Shown here: positions 1-9,520 of the stretch, piece by piece
Layout of the letters: each line of letters begins with the position of its first letter
Position numbering within the stretch: the first letter of the stretch is position 1
DNA from: Novosphingobium pokkalii
GTDB lineage: Bacteria; Pseudomonadota; Alphaproteobacteria; Sphingomonadales; Sphingomonadaceae
Direction: 5' to 3'
Assembly: GCF_014652855.1 (NCBI RefSeq)
Contig: NZ_BMZP01000001.1
Span: 34,882 to 98,881 of the forward strand
DNA length: 64,000 nucleotides
Made by a program: the position numbers and the translations under genes
The notes under the pieces: model-generated
What the model was told of the DNA's origin: nothing
Seen by the model: only the letters and a program-made list of their open reading frames with translations
Databases searched by the model: none

Positions 1-521
1 GCCTGGAGCGGTTCGAGCACGCCGCCAATGCCGACGCCGCCCGAGATGTGCACGTTCTTGCCGATCTGCGCGCACGAACCGACGGTGGCCCAGGTATCGA
101 CCATGGTGCCTTCATCCACGAAAGCGCCGATGTTGACGAAGCTGGGCATCAGTACGACGTTCTTGGCGATATGGGCGCCAGCGCGCGCCACGGCGCCCGG
201 CACCACACGGAAACCGGCGGCGCGGAAGGCGGCATCGTCCCACCCGGCAAACTTGCTCGGCACCTTGTCGAACGCGGGCGCGCCGGCGCTGCCGCCATCG
301 ACGACGGCGTTGTCGTTGAGACGGAACGAGAGCAGCACGGCCTTCTTCAGCCACTGGTTGACGCGCCATTCCCCGTCGACCTTTTCGGCAACGCGGGCCT
401 GGCCGGCATCGAGCAGCGCCAGCGCCTGTTCCACCACCGCGCGCACGTCGTCGCTGGCCGGCGTCACCGCTGCGCGGTTTTCCCAGGCGGCTTCGATGGC
501 GGCTTCAAGCTGTGCGGTCAT
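1..521 (-). CDS. dapD: 2,3,4,5-tetrahydropyridine-2,6-dicarboxylate N-succinyltransferase, 3' end cut off by window
   Basis: This is the DapD enzyme of lysine and diaminopimelate synthesis, which succinylates tetrahydrodipicolinate using succinyl-CoA. About 173 residues are visible. The start [16 protein letters not shown] and the later stretch [20 protein letters not shown], which begins the left-handed beta-helix hexapeptide repeats, are typical of the family. The reading frame stays open to base 1, so the rest of the gene lies outside the window. The start ATG (521-519) has an AGGAGA ribosome site about seven bases upstream. The next gene on the same strand, a HAD phosphatase, ends 47 bp upstream, so the two may be co-transcribed. 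Confidence 0.95.
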   Translation of the reverse strand, partial: MTAQLEAAIEAAWENRAAVTPASDDVRAVVEQALALLDAGQARVAEKVDGEWRVNQWLKKAVLLSFRLNDNAVVDGGSAGAPAFDKVPSKFAGWDDAAFRAAGFRVVPGAVARAGAHIAKNVVLMPSFVNIGAFVDEGTMVDTWATVGSCAQIGKNVHISGGVGIGGVLEPLQ

Positions 522-568
522 GCGTGTGTCTCCTGGGTGATACGGTGTATCTCTGTTTGGCAGCGCGC

Positions 569-1246
569 CTAGCGAAGGTGGCCGCCATCGGCAAGCGCAT
601 CGAGCCAGGCAGCCAGATCGTCGATGGTCTCGTCGATCGCGCCCTCGTCCTTGGCGCGGGCGCCCCAGTCGGTGCCGAAATCGAGCCAAACCGTCTGCAT
701 GCCCATGGCCTTGGCCGGGGTGAGGTTGCGGGCCGAATCCTCGAAGAACACGCTGCGGGCCGGATCGACGCCAAAGGCGGAAACAAAGCCGCGATAGGCC
801 GAAGGCTCTGGCTTGGGCTTGTATTCCATCGCGTGGATATCCCACAGCCCCTCGAAGCAATGGGTGATGCCCAAGGCATCGAGCACGCGCGTGGCATACG
901 CGGCATCGCCGTTGGTGAACACCAGGCGGCGGCCCGGCAGGCGCATCAGCCGTTCTTCCAGGCGCGGTGCGCGGGCCAGGGGGGCCATGTCGACATCGTG
1001 GACATAGCCCAGGAATTCATAGGGATCGACGCCGTGGAAGTGCATCAGCCCGGCCAGCGTGGTGCCATGATCGTGGAAATACATCTTCTGCACGCGCCGC
1101 GCCTCGGCATGGTCGCAGCCCAGCAGATCGGCGATGTAGGCCCCCATCCGCACGTCGATCTGATCGAACAGGCAGGTTTCGGCGGGGTAGAGCGTGTTGT
1201 CCAGATCGAAGATCCAGCAGTCGACACGCGAGGGATCAAAGGGCAT
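569..1246 (-). CDS. Pyrimidine 5'-nucleotidase, HAD superfamily
   Basis: A 225-residue HAD phosphatase of the SDT1/pyrimidine 5'-nucleotidase subfamily, which hydrolyses UMP, CMP and similar nucleotides. Motif I is DLDNTLY at residues 14-20, with D14 as nucleophile and D16 as acid/base. FTNGD supplies motif II, and [11 protein letters not shown] followed by FFEDSARNL supplies the lysine and acidic motifs III and IV. The GAGGA ribosome site just upstream supports the ATG at 1246. It is probably cytosolic, with no signal peptide. The substrate is assigned from family resemblance only. Confidence 0.85.
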   Translation of the reverse strand: MPFDPSRVDCWIFDLDNTLYPAETCLFDQIDVRMGAYIADLLGCDHAEARRVQKMYFHDHGTTLAGLMHFHGVDPYEFLGYVHDVDMAPLARAPRLEERLMRLPGRRLVFTNGDAAYATRVLDALGITHCFEGLWDIHAMEYKPKPEPSAYRGFVSAFGVDPARSVFFEDSARNLTPAKAMGMQTVWLDFGTDWGARAKDEGAIDETIDDLAAWLDALADGGHLR

Positions 1247-1288
1247 CCGTCATCCTCGAGAGCATGGCCGCGCCGACTGCCCGTAAAA

Positions 1289-2464
1289 TCAGCGCGGGGC
1301 AAGCCTCCTCAGCCGGGCGTTTTCGCCGTCTTCCAGAATCCATAGCGTACCATCGCCCGCTTCGCGAATCTCGCGAATGCGCGTGCCCAGGTCGATGCGT
1401 TCCAGTTCCTTGCCCACCGGGCGCCCACCTGGTCCACTCTCGATCCCCACGCGCACGATCCCGGCCGCGCCCAGCGCCGCGATGAGCGCCTGGCCGCGCC
1501 ATTGCGGGAAGGCCTTGCCCGAATAGAACACGAAGTCACCCGGCGCGATCACCGGGTTCCAACTGATCGCCGGAGCGGCCAGATCGGGGCGGGTGGCGTT
1601 GCGCGGGATCGGCGTGCCGTCATAGTTGTCGCCATCGGAAACCAGCGGCCAGCCATAGTTCTTGCCGGGTTCGAGCAGGTTCAATTCGTCGCCGCCGGCC
1701 GGCCCGTGCTCCAGATCCCACAGCCGCCCCTGCGCATCGAATTGCAGGCCCAGCGGATTGCGATGGCCCAGCGTCCACACTTGCGCGGCGAGGCCACCCT
1801 GCGCGGCGAAGGGATTGCCCGGTGCCGGCTGCCCATCGAGCGTCAGGTGCAGGATCTTGCCCAGGTTGGTGCCCATGTCCTGCGCCGGGGTGAACTTCTG
1901 TCGCTCGCCCGATGAGAGGAACAGGCTCTGGCCATCGGGAGCAAAGGCGATGCGGTGGCCGAAATGGCCGCGCCCGGAAACCTTGGGCACCTGGCGCCAG
2001 ATGACGGTGAGGTTTTCCAATCGCGGTGCGCCCTTGTCCAGCACCAGCCGCGCGCGGCCGAGCGCAGCGCCGCGCGTGTCGCCAGGGCCAGCCTCGGCCC
2101 AGGTGAGGTAGACCAGGCCGCTGCGCGCGAAATCGGGCGCCACCGCCACATCGCCAAGTCCACCCTGGCCGCCGGCATCCACTTTGGGCGTGCCGGCCAC
2201 CACCACGGCCTTGCCGCCCGGGCGCCACAGCTTGAGCGCGCCGGTGCGCTCGGTCACCAGAACATCGGGGCGGCCGGGCAGGAACGCCAGCGCCCAGGGA
2301 CTATCGAAGCGGGCCAGATCGGTGATGGCGAAGCCGTCGCGCTGCTCGACCGCGCCGGCTTGCTCCTTGGCCTGTTCCCCGGCCGGTTCGGGCTGGGCCT
2401 GCGAGCCGCAGCTTGCGGCGAGGAACGCGAGCGGCGATAGAGCCGAGAGGATCGTTTTCTTCAT
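1289..2464 (-). CDS. PQQ-dependent sugar dehydrogenase (Asd/YliI type), putative lipoprotein
   Basis: A 391-residue beta-propeller of the glucose/sorbosone dehydrogenase family, related to soluble aldose sugar dehydrogenase. Typical stretches are GQGGLGDVAVAPDF, GRGHFGHRIAFAPDG and EHGPAGGDELN, which include the propeller His and acidic residues around PQQ and calcium. The frame is open much further upstream, but the start was set at 2464 because MKKTILSALSPLAFLAASC is a clear export signal ending in a possible lipidation cysteine. This places the enzyme in the periplasm. Its ATG overlaps the proposed start codon of the divergent rnhB. Confidence 0.85.
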   Translation of the reverse strand: MKKTILSALSPLAFLAASCGSQAQPEPAGEQAKEQAGAVEQRDGFAITDLARFDSPWALAFLPGRPDVLVTERTGALKLWRPGGKAVVVAGTPKVDAGGQGGLGDVAVAPDFARSGLVYLTWAEAGPGDTRGAALGRARLVLDKGAPRLENLTVIWRQVPKVSGRGHFGHRIAFAPDGQSLFLSSGERQKFTPAQDMGTNLGKILHLTLDGQPAPGNPFAAQGGLAAQVWTLGHRNPLGLQFDAQGRLWDLEHGPAGGDELNLLEPGKNYGWPLVSDGDNYDGTPIPRNATRPDLAAPAISWNPVIAPGDFVFYSGKAFPQWRGQALIAALGAAGIVRVGIESGPGGRPVGKELERIDLGTRIREIREAGDGTLWILEDGENARLRRLAPR

Positions 2465-3104
2465 GACCGGAACAATGCCTGAAACCCGCCGACGTGCCAC
2501 CAAAATCGCTCGTGTTTCCGGGCATGTGATCGGCGTGGACGAAGCCGGGCGCGGGCCACTGGCCGGGCCGGTGGTGGCTGGCGCAGTCCTGCTCGGGCGG
2601 CGCCCGCCAGAGGGCCTCGCGGATTCCAAGAAGCTCTCGGCCAAGCGCCGCGCCGTGCTGGAAGAGCAGATCAAGGCGCAGTGCCGCTGGGCCGTGGGCG
2701 TGGTGGAGCCGGAAGAGATCGACCGGCTCAACATCTTCGGCGCGACGATGCTGGCCATGACCCTGGCGGTGCAGGGCCTGGTCGCGCAGCTCGATGGCGC
2801 GGTGGGTGAAGTGCGCGTGGACGGCAACCTGACGCCGCAGGGGCGCCACACCGACTGGTGCTGGCCGGCGCGCGCGATCGTGGGCGGCGATGCGATCGAG
2901 CCGTGCATCTCGGCCGCCTCGATCATTGCCAAGGAACATCGCGACCGGCTGATGCGCGCGGCGGCAGAACGCTATCCGCACTATGGCTGGGAGCGGAACG
3001 CGGGCTATGGCACGGCGCAGCACCTGGCCGCGCTGCGCGAACACGGGCCCACGCCGCTGCATCGGCGCAGCTTTGCCCCGGTGGCGCAATTGCTGCTGAT
3101 CTGA
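2463..3104 (+). CDS. rnhB: Ribonuclease HII
   Basis: RNase HII removes RNA from RNA-DNA hybrids and single ribonucleotides from the chromosome. The protein has about 213 residues. The catalytic acidic residues are visible in GVDEAGRGPLAG (D25, E26), in VRVDGN and in AKEHRDRLM. Two in-frame starts are possible: ATG at 2463, with GAGAGGA 11-12 bases upstream, or ATG at 2475. The first would overlap the start codon of the divergent sugar dehydrogenase. ccrM follows 220 bp downstream on the same strand, an arrangement seen in other alphaproteobacteria. Confidence 0.93.
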   Translation: MTGTMPETRRRATKIARVSGHVIGVDEAGRGPLAGPVVAGAVLLGRRPPEGLADSKKLSAKRRAVLEEQIKAQCRWAVGVVEPEEIDRLNIFGATMLAMTLAVQGLVAQLDGAVGEVRVDGNLTPQGRHTDWCWPARAIVGGDAIEPCISAASIIAKEHRDRLMRAAAERYPHYGWERNAGYGTAQHLAALREHGPTPLHRRSFAPVAQLLLI

Positions 3105-4463
<1,359 letters not shown>

Positions 4464-4489
4464 TCAGGCTATTTGTCGCTTTCCTTCTC

Positions 4490-4582
4490 GTCACCCCGGG
4501 CTTGACCCGGGGTCCAGCTTCTTTTGGACGCCTTGCGCTAACTTTCCAGAAAAGCGGGACCCCGGATCAAGTCCGGGGTGAC
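4490..4582. repeat. Paired 26-base inverted palindromic repeat
   Basis: A 26-base unit beginning GTCACCCCGGGCTTGACC at 4490-4515 recurs as its near-complement at 4557-4582. Each arm is itself imperfectly palindromic around TTGA or TCAA. About 40 bp separate the arms. Elements of this type are common between genes in sphingomonads and related alphaproteobacteria. It lies between ccrM and folP and could act as a transcript-end or mRNA-stability structure. Confidence 0.8.
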
Positions 4583-4614
4583 GACTGTGTGGTAGCTGGG
4601 GCGAAGGCTTTTGC

Positions 4615-5724
4615 ATGAACGAGACGGTCTACCTGCGCCCCATCGCGCTCACCGAAAGTCCGCAGGCCGATGATGGCGCCGCCGTGCGCCTCGCCGGTGG
4701 CCTGGCCTGCGCCAGCCGCTTCGCCTTGCTGGTGCGCCAGGATGGCAGGATCGTCTCCCGCCAGGTCTTTGGCGCCAGCGATGTTCCGGCCGCGATTGCC
4801 GCCTTGCCCGATGCGCTGGCCGCCGAAGCCAGCGCGCAATGGACCAATCTGCGCAAGAACCATGCCCCGATCGGCTGTGGCGAGCGCGTGCTGCGCCTCG
4901 ACCAGCCACTGGTCATGGGCATTCTCAACGTCACGCCCGACAGCTTTTCCGATGGCGGGCAGTTCCTCGACAAGCCCGAGGCCGCGCTCGACCATGTCGC
5001 CGCGATGCTGGCGGCGGGCGCGGCGGTGATCGACGTGGGCGGGGAATCCACCCGGCCCAATGCCGCCGCCGTGTGGGAAGGGGATGAAATCAAGCGCGTG
5101 GTGCCGGTGATCGAACGCCTGGCTGCAACGGGCGCGGCGATTTCCATCGACAGTCGCCGCTCCAGCGTGATTGCCGCGGCCCTGGCGGCGGGCGCCCATA
5201 TCGTCAACGATGTCTCGGCCCTGCGCCATGATCCGCGCAGCCTGGAAATCGTGGCGGCGAGCGGCGCGCCGGTGGTGCTGATGCATGCGCCGGGCGGGGC
5301 GGACGACCTTCACGCCGATGGGCATTACCGGGACGTCGTGCTCGACGTGTTCGACGATCTGCGCGCCCGCCGCGATGCCGCGCTGGCGGCGGGGATCGCG
5401 AGCGACAAGATCCTGCTCGATCCCGGCATCGGCTTTGGCAAGACGCTGGCCGACAACCTGGCGCTGATCAACGCCTTGCCGCTGTTTCATGCACTGGGCC
5501 AGCCGATCCTGTTTGCTGCCAGCCGCAAGCGCATGATCGGCGCCTTGTCCAACGAGGCGCCCGCGCACCAGCGCCTGGGCGGATCGGTGACACTGGCGAT
5601 CAAGGCGCTGGAGGCAGGCTGCCAGATGGTGCGGGTCCACGACGTGGCCGATACCGTGCAGGCCCTGCGCGTGTGGCGCGGGCTGCGCGATGCCGCGCTG
5701 ACCGATTTTTCGCAGCTGGTGTGA
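4615..5724 (+). CDS. folP: Dihydropteroate synthase
   Basis: FolP condenses p-aminobenzoate with the dihydropterin pyrophosphate in folate synthesis and is the sulfonamide target. The signature MGILNVTPDSFSDGG lies near residues 101-115, followed by DVGGESTRP and DPGIGFGKT. At 369 residues it is longer than the usual 270-290 because of about 95 N-terminal residues before the TIM barrel. That extension continues the frame without a better internal start, and its role is not evident. The gene follows a palindromic repeat and has its own short leader. Confidence 0.94.
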   Translation: MNETVYLRPIALTESPQADDGAAVRLAGGLACASRFALLVRQDGRIVSRQVFGASDVPAAIAALPDALAAEASAQWTNLRKNHAPIGCGERVLRLDQPLVMGILNVTPDSFSDGGQFLDKPEAALDHVAAMLAAGAAVIDVGGESTRPNAAAVWEGDEIKRVVPVIERLAATGAAISIDSRRSSVIAAALAAGAHIVNDVSALRHDPRSLEIVAASGAPVVLMHAPGGADDLHADGHYRDVVLDVFDDLRARRDAALAAGIASDKILLDPGIGFGKTLADNLALINALPLFHALGQPILFAASRKRMIGALSNEAPAHQRLGGSVTLAIKALEAGCQMVRVHDVADTVQALRVWRGLRDAALTDFSQLV

Positions 5725-5746
5725 GGGTTGCCGGGCTGGGGCAGGC

Positions 5747-5943
5747 GGGCTTCGACAAGCTCAGCCCGAACGGCTGTTGCTATTGAATTCGTTTGAATAC
5801 CTTGGCCACTTCCGTTCGCCCTGAGCTTGTCGAAGGGCGCCAAGCACGGCGCCAGAATTTCAGCGCCCTTCGACAAGCTCAGGGCGAACGGATCGGAAGA
5901 ACAGTTTTCTCAGCACCGTTCGGGCTGAGCTTGTCGAAGCCCC
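5747..5943. repeat. Four alternating REP-like palindromes (TTCGACAAGCTCAG family)
   Basis: Four copies of a 27-29 base element with core TTCGACAAGCTCAG lie at 5747-5773, 5812-5840, 5863-5891 and 5916-5943. They alternate in orientation, so copies 1/2, 2/3 and 3/4 can pair as large hairpins. Outer copies carry CAGCCCGAACGG ends and inner copies CAGGGCGAACGG ends. The family is well known between genes in sphingomonads. The array fills the gap between the convergent folP and the NtrC-like gene, where it may also end transcription. Confidence 0.9.
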
Positions 5944-5959
5944 TGTCCCGCACAACAGT

Positions 5960-7378
5960 TCAAGCCGCGTTGTCGATGCCCAGTTCGGAAAGCTTGCGAT
6001 AGAGCGTGGAGCGGCCGATGCCCAGGCGCCGGGCCACTTCGGTCATGCGGCCGCGATAGTGGCCGATCGCCAGGCGAATGACGTCGGCTTCGATCTCTTC
6101 GAGTGGACGCAGGTTGCCATCCGGCGTGAACAGCATCACGCCCGCGCCGTCGCTGATAGGGGCAGGACTGCGCGGGGTTTCTCCCACCATCGTGGAAAGG
6201 TTGGGAAAGTCCTGCGCCGTGAGCGTTTCGGCATCGCAGAACACGGCGGCGCGAAACAGCGTGGCCTGCAATTGCCGCACGTTGCCCGGCCAGTCATAGG
6301 CCTTGAGCAGCGCCAGCGCGCCGTCGGTGATGCCCAACGGGCGCAGGCCGGGCTGCTCGCCGATGCGCGCGAGGAAATAGCGGGCCAGGGCGGCAATGTC
6401 GCCCGCCCGCTGGCGCAATGCGGGCAGATGGACGTGGACCACGGCCAGGGCCTCGACCAGGGGCGCATGATAGAGCCCGGCATCGGCAAGATCGCGCAAG
6501 GGCGCATTGCTGCATGCCAGCAGCCGCACATCGATGCGGAACGAATGGCGCGCGCCGATCGGCTGCACGTCTCCGCGATCCAGGAATTGCGCCAGGCGTT
6601 CCTGGACATGGGTGGGCAGGCGATCGACCTCGTCGATCACCAGGGTGCCGCCGTCGGCATGCTGAAGCGCGCCGATGTGACGATCGAACGCGCCGGGAAA
6701 CGCGCCCTTTTCGTGGCCGAACAGCACGCTTTCGATCTGGTTGGCGGGAATGCCGCCGGCGTTGATGATGCGCAGCGGCGCCTTGGCGCGCGGGCTGGCG
6801 GCGTGCATGGCACGAACCAGCATTTCCTTGCCGGTGCCGCTTTCGCCCTCGATCAGCACGGTTTGCTGGGTGCGCGCAGCCTTGGCCGCCACCGCCAGCG
6901 CGGCGCGAAAGGCGGGGGCCGCGCCGATCATCGAATCGAAATCCAGCGTCGTGCCGATCTTTTCGGTAAGCGGTTGCAGTTCGGCGGCCGGTGCTTCGCG
7001 CGTGGTCGCGCTGCGCAGGGCGTGGAGCAGGCGGTCGGGCGCGACCGGCTTGATCAGGTAGTCGGTCGCGCCCGCGCGCATGGCTTCCACCGCCAGCAGC
7101 GGCGAGGCGCTGGTGGTGAGCATCAGGATCGGCAGCGCGGGGCGGCGGGCCTTGAGCTCGGCGATCAGGGCGCAGGCATCGTCACCCGGAACCCATTGAT
7201 CCAGAATGATCGCGCCCAATTGCATGCCCTGGCGGGTGCCCAGCATGGCAATCGCCGTTTCGGAATCGCGCGCCACGATCGTGCGCCAGCCTTCGCGCGC
7301 GGCCAGCGCCGTGATCAGCCGGCATTGGGCAGGCTCATCATCGATCAGCATCAGCAGGCGGTCGTCGGCGTCGGCCAT
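5960..7378 (-). CDS. NtrC-like response regulator with non-canonical GAFPGA loop
   Basis: A 472-residue regulator with a receiver domain (residues 8-122, likely phospho-acceptor D60, K110), an AAA+ domain (about 150-385) and a Fis-type helix-turn-helix near 446-468. Walker A is GESGTGKE (178-185) and Walker B is GGTLVIDEVD (243-252). The sigma-54 contact loop, normally GAFTGA, reads GAFPGA at 225-230 because the Thr codon is CCC. The usual DLYYRL segment is also degenerate (LYHAPLVEAL). It may therefore act without sigma-54, as TyrR-like proteins do. No histidine kinase lies beside it. Confidence 0.88.
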   Translation of the reverse strand: MADADDRLLMLIDDEPAQCRLITALAAREGWRTIVARDSETAIAMLGTRQGMQLGAIILDQWVPGDDACALIAELKARRPALPILMLTTSASPLLAVEAMRAGATDYLIKPVAPDRLLHALRSATTREAPAAELQPLTEKIGTTLDFDSMIGAAPAFRAALAVAAKAARTQQTVLIEGESGTGKEMLVRAMHAASPRAKAPLRIINAGGIPANQIESVLFGHEKGAFPGAFDRHIGALQHADGGTLVIDEVDRLPTHVQERLAQFLDRGDVQPIGARHSFRIDVRLLACSNAPLRDLADAGLYHAPLVEALAVVHVHLPALRQRAGDIAALARYFLARIGEQPGLRPLGITDGALALLKAYDWPGNVRQLQATLFRAAVFCDAETLTAQDFPNLSTMVGETPRSPAPISDGAGVMLFTPDGNLRPLEEIEADVIRLAIGHYRGRMTEVARRLGIGRSTLYRKLSELGIDNAA

Positions 7379-7427
7379 GGCATTCCCGTGGTTGAAACAC
7401 CTAGGGTTTAGTCTTTTCTGGTAAAAA

Positions 7428-7445
7428 CCTGATTAAACAATCAGG
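7428..7445. promoter_or_regulatory. 18-base palindrome upstream of the cox4/pnt operon
   Basis: CCTGATT at 7428-7434 and AATCAGG at 7439-7445 are perfect inverted repeats around AAAC. They sit in the A/T-rich divergent region between the NtrC-like gene and the small oxidase subunit gene. The size and position suit a dimeric regulator, but none is identified. Confidence 0.4.
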
Positions 7446-7521
7446 CTGTTCAATCGCCCTTGAGGGCTGCCGGACGGATGGATAAGGTGCCTCCAAGGAT
7501 AATAACGAGGGAAGAGAGAGC

Positions 7522-7644
7522 ATGACGTCTGCCAATGATATGAAGGCTGCGCGCGAAACCTACGAAGGCTTTCTGTCCTTGATCAAGGTTGCCGTGCCGG
7601 TGATCGCGTTGATCGTCGCGTTCGTGGTCCTGATCATCCAGTAA
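7522..7644 (+). CDS. aa3-type cytochrome c oxidase subunit IV, 40 residues
   Basis: The short frame MTSANDMKAARETYEGFLSL continues into one hydrophobic helix and ends VVLIIQ. This is the pattern of the small bacterial aa3 oxidase subunit IV (COX4_pro_2): a soluble head containing YEGF and a single membrane segment. GAGGGAAGAGAGAG precedes the ATG. Its stop lies three bases before pntAA, so it heads the transhydrogenase operon. Genes of this type are often found beside pnt in sphingomonads, although the oxidase genes themselves are elsewhere. Confidence 0.85.
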   Translation: MTSANDMKAARETYEGFLSLIKVAVPVIALIVAFVVLIIQ

Positions 7645-7647
7645 AGA

Positions 7648-8778
7648 ATGTCACAAGACATAACGATCGCGGTTCTTGCCGAACGCGCGATGGGAGAGAG
7701 CCGGGTGGCGGCGACACCGGAAACGGTGCGCAAGCTGGCCGGCCTGGGGGCCAGACTGGTGGTGGAAAGCGGCGCGGGGAAGGGCGCCGGCATTTCCGAC
7801 GAGGATTATCACGCGGCGGGGGCGGTAATTGCCAGTGCCGATGTCGCGGCCGGGGCGCAGATCGTGCTGGGCGTGCAGGGGCCGGATCCGGCCTTACTGG
7901 CCAGTGCCGCATCGGGGGCCTGGGTGGTCGCCTCACTCGATCCGTTTGGACAGCGTGGCCGGGTCGATGCCTATGCCGCCGCCGGGCTGGAAGCGCTGGC
8001 CATGGAATTCATGCCGCGCATCACCCGTGCGCAATCGATGGACATCCTTTCCTCGCAGGCCAACCTTGCCGGATACAAGGCGGTGCTGGTGGCGGCCAAC
8101 CTCTATGGCCGGGCCTTTCCGATGATGATGACGGCGGCCGGCACGGTGAGCGCGGCCAAGGTCTTCGTGATGGGGGTGGGCGTGGCCGGCTTGCAGGCGA
8201 TCGCCACGGCGCGGCGCCTGGGCGCGCAGGTTTCGGCCACCGACGTCCGCTCTGCCACCAAGGAGCAGATCCAGTCGCTGGGCGCCAAGCCGATCTTCGT
8301 GGAAAACGTGGCGGGGATCGAGGGCGAAGGTGCCGGGGGCTATGCCACCGAAATGAGCCCGGAATACCAGAAGGCCCAGGCCGAGCTGGTATCCAGCCAC
8401 ATCGCCAAGCAGGATATCGTGATCACCACCGCGCTGATTCCCGGCCGGGCGGCGCCACGCCTGATCACCGACGCCCAGATTGCCACGATGCGTCCCGGCT
8501 CGGTGATCTATGACCTGGCCGTGGCGCAGGGTGGCAATGTGGAAGGCAGCCTGCCCGATCAGGTGGTGGAGCGCCACGGCGTGAAGATCGTCGGCTATGC
8601 CAACACGCCGGCGCTATTGCCCGCCGATGCTTCGGCGCTGTTTTCGCGCAACCTGTTCAATTTCCTCTCGGCGTTCTGGGACAAGGAGCAGGGCCGCCCG
8701 GTCCTGGACGAGGAAATCGGCAATGCCATCCGCCTGACCCAAGGCGGCCAGGTGGTGCACGAAAGGCTGAAGGGTTGA
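7648..8778 (+). CDS. pntAA: NAD(P) transhydrogenase subunit alpha part 1 (soluble NAD-binding domain)
   Basis: This is domain I of proton-translocating transhydrogenase, which binds NAD(H) and passes hydride to NADP+ at the expense of the proton gradient. The 376 residues include ERAMGESRVAATPETVRKLA, the RAQSMDILSSQANLAGYKAV region and the Rossmann stretch VFVMGVGVAGLQAIATARRLGAQV. The split into separate alpha-1, alpha-2 and beta genes is normal in Rhodospirillum and its relatives. Its TGA overlaps the TTG proposed to start the inserted DUF559 gene. Confidence 0.94.
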   Translation: MSQDITIAVLAERAMGESRVAATPETVRKLAGLGARLVVESGAGKGAGISDEDYHAAGAVIASADVAAGAQIVLGVQGPDPALLASAASGAWVVASLDPFGQRGRVDAYAAAGLEALAMEFMPRITRAQSMDILSSQANLAGYKAVLVAANLYGRAFPMMMTAAGTVSAAKVFVMGVGVAGLQAIATARRLGAQVSATDVRSATKEQIQSLGAKPIFVENVAGIEGEGAGGYATEMSPEYQKAQAELVSSHIAKQDIVITTALIPGRAAPRLITDAQIATMRPGSVIYDLAVAQGGNVEGSLPDQVVERHGVKIVGYANTPALLPADASALFSRNLFNFLSAFWDKEQGRPVLDEEIGNAIRLTQGGQVVHERLKG

Positions 8779-9236
8779 GGGCGTTTCCTCCCCGGCACGG
8801 GGAGGGGGACCGCCCGCAGGGCGGTGGAGGGGACTCGCGGCCCGCAGCACGCCGCGAAGTCATCCTCGCACGAAAACTGCGCCGCACGATGAGTGTGCCC
8901 GAGCGCTTGCTCTGGCGGCAACTGCGCCAACGGCCGGAAGGCCTGAAGTTCCGCCGGCAGCATCCGATCGGACCCTATGTGGCCGATTTCTGCTGCCTGT
9001 CCCACCGTCTCGTGGTCGAGGTGGACGGCATGGCACATGACAACAGCGATCGCGCTGCCCACGATGAAACAAGCCGGCGCTTCATGAATGAGAACGGGTT
9101 CAGGGTGTTGAGGGTTTCTGCAAGGCGCGTGCTGGCCGATGCCGTGGGAACGGCAGAAGCGATCGTCGCGCGCGCGGCCAGTCCCCTCCACCGTCCTGCG
9201 GACGGTCCCCCTCCCCGTTCCGGGGAGGAAAGCTGA
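8775..9236 (+). CDS. DUF559 endonuclease-like protein inside the pnt operon
   Basis: The central part matches DUF559 proteins, small Vsr/restriction-like nucleases: ARKLRRTMSVPERLLWRQLR, then FRRQHPIGPYVADF, VVEVDGMAH and GFRVLRVSARRVLAD. The frame opens at a TTG overlapping the pntAA stop (TTGA) and closes with a TGA overlapping the pntAB start. Both ends of the protein (RHGEGDRPQGGGGDS and SPLHRPADGPPPRSGEES) are translations of the flanking 52-base inverted repeats. An alternative start is ATG 8889, but it would cut into the conserved domain. Function is unproven. Confidence 0.8.
   Translation: MRAFPPRHGEGDRPQGGGGDSRPAARREVILARKLRRTMSVPERLLWRQLRQRPEGLKFRRQHPIGPYVADFCCLSHRLVVEVDGMAHDNSDRAAHDETSRRFMNENGFRVLRVSARRVLADAVGTAEAIVARAASPLHRPADGPPPRSGEES
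8784..8835 (+). repeat. Left 52-base inverted repeat of the DUF559 cassette
   Basis: This stretch starts TTTCCTCCCCGGCACGGGGA and contains two internal palindromes, CTCCCCGG..CGGGGAG and CCGCCC..GGGCGG. It is the reverse complement of 9180-9231 at 49 of 52 positions. It encodes the N-terminus of the DUF559 frame. Confidence 0.88.
9180..9231 (-). repeat. Right 52-base inverted repeat of the DUF559 cassette
   Basis: This is the inverted mate of 8784-8835, with three mismatches. Its last bases, GGGGAGGAAA, form the ribosome binding site for pntAB, whose ATG begins five bases later. The repeat therefore carries a working translation signal for the host operon. Confidence 0.88.
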
Positions 9237-9520
9237 TGGACTTCATATCGATCCTGAGCATTTTCGTGCTTGCCTGCTTTGTCGGGTATTACGTGGTCTG
9301 GTCGGTCACGCCGGCCCTGCACACGCCGTTGATGGCGGTGACCAATGCCATTTCTTCGGTGATCATCGTCGGTGCGCTGGTTGCGTCGGCGGCGGCGGGT
9401 TCGCCTTTGGCCAAGTTCCTGGGGCTGGGCGCGGTGGTGCTGGCTTCGGTCAACATCTTCGGTGGCTTTGCCGTGACGCAGCGCATGCTGGCGATGTACA
9501 AGAAGAAGGAGAAGAAGTGA
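9236..9520 (+). CDS. pntAB: NAD(P) transhydrogenase subunit alpha part 2 (membrane)
   Basis: A 94-residue membrane protein forming part of the proton channel of transhydrogenase. It has about three hydrophobic helices (from ISILSIFVLACFVGYYVVWS through VVLASVNIFGGFAVTQRML) and a lysine-rich cytoplasmic tail, KKKEKK. HTPLMAVTNAISSV is highly conserved in the family. It starts inside the stop of the DUF559 frame (TGATG) and ends overlapping pntB (TGATGG), so translation is probably coupled across all three genes. Confidence 0.95.
   Translation: MDFISILSIFVLACFVGYYVVWSVTPALHTPLMAVTNAISSVIIVGALVASAAAGSPLAKFLGLGAVVLASVNIFGGFAVTQRMLAMYKKKEKK

Noticed and set aside
2465..2932. Upstream extension of the sugar dehydrogenase frame
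   Set aside because: It overlaps rnhB in antisense, and the export signal begins at 2464.
7648..8778. Alanine dehydrogenase
   Set aside because: The fold is shared, but the following pntAB and pntB genes identify it as transhydrogenase alpha-1.
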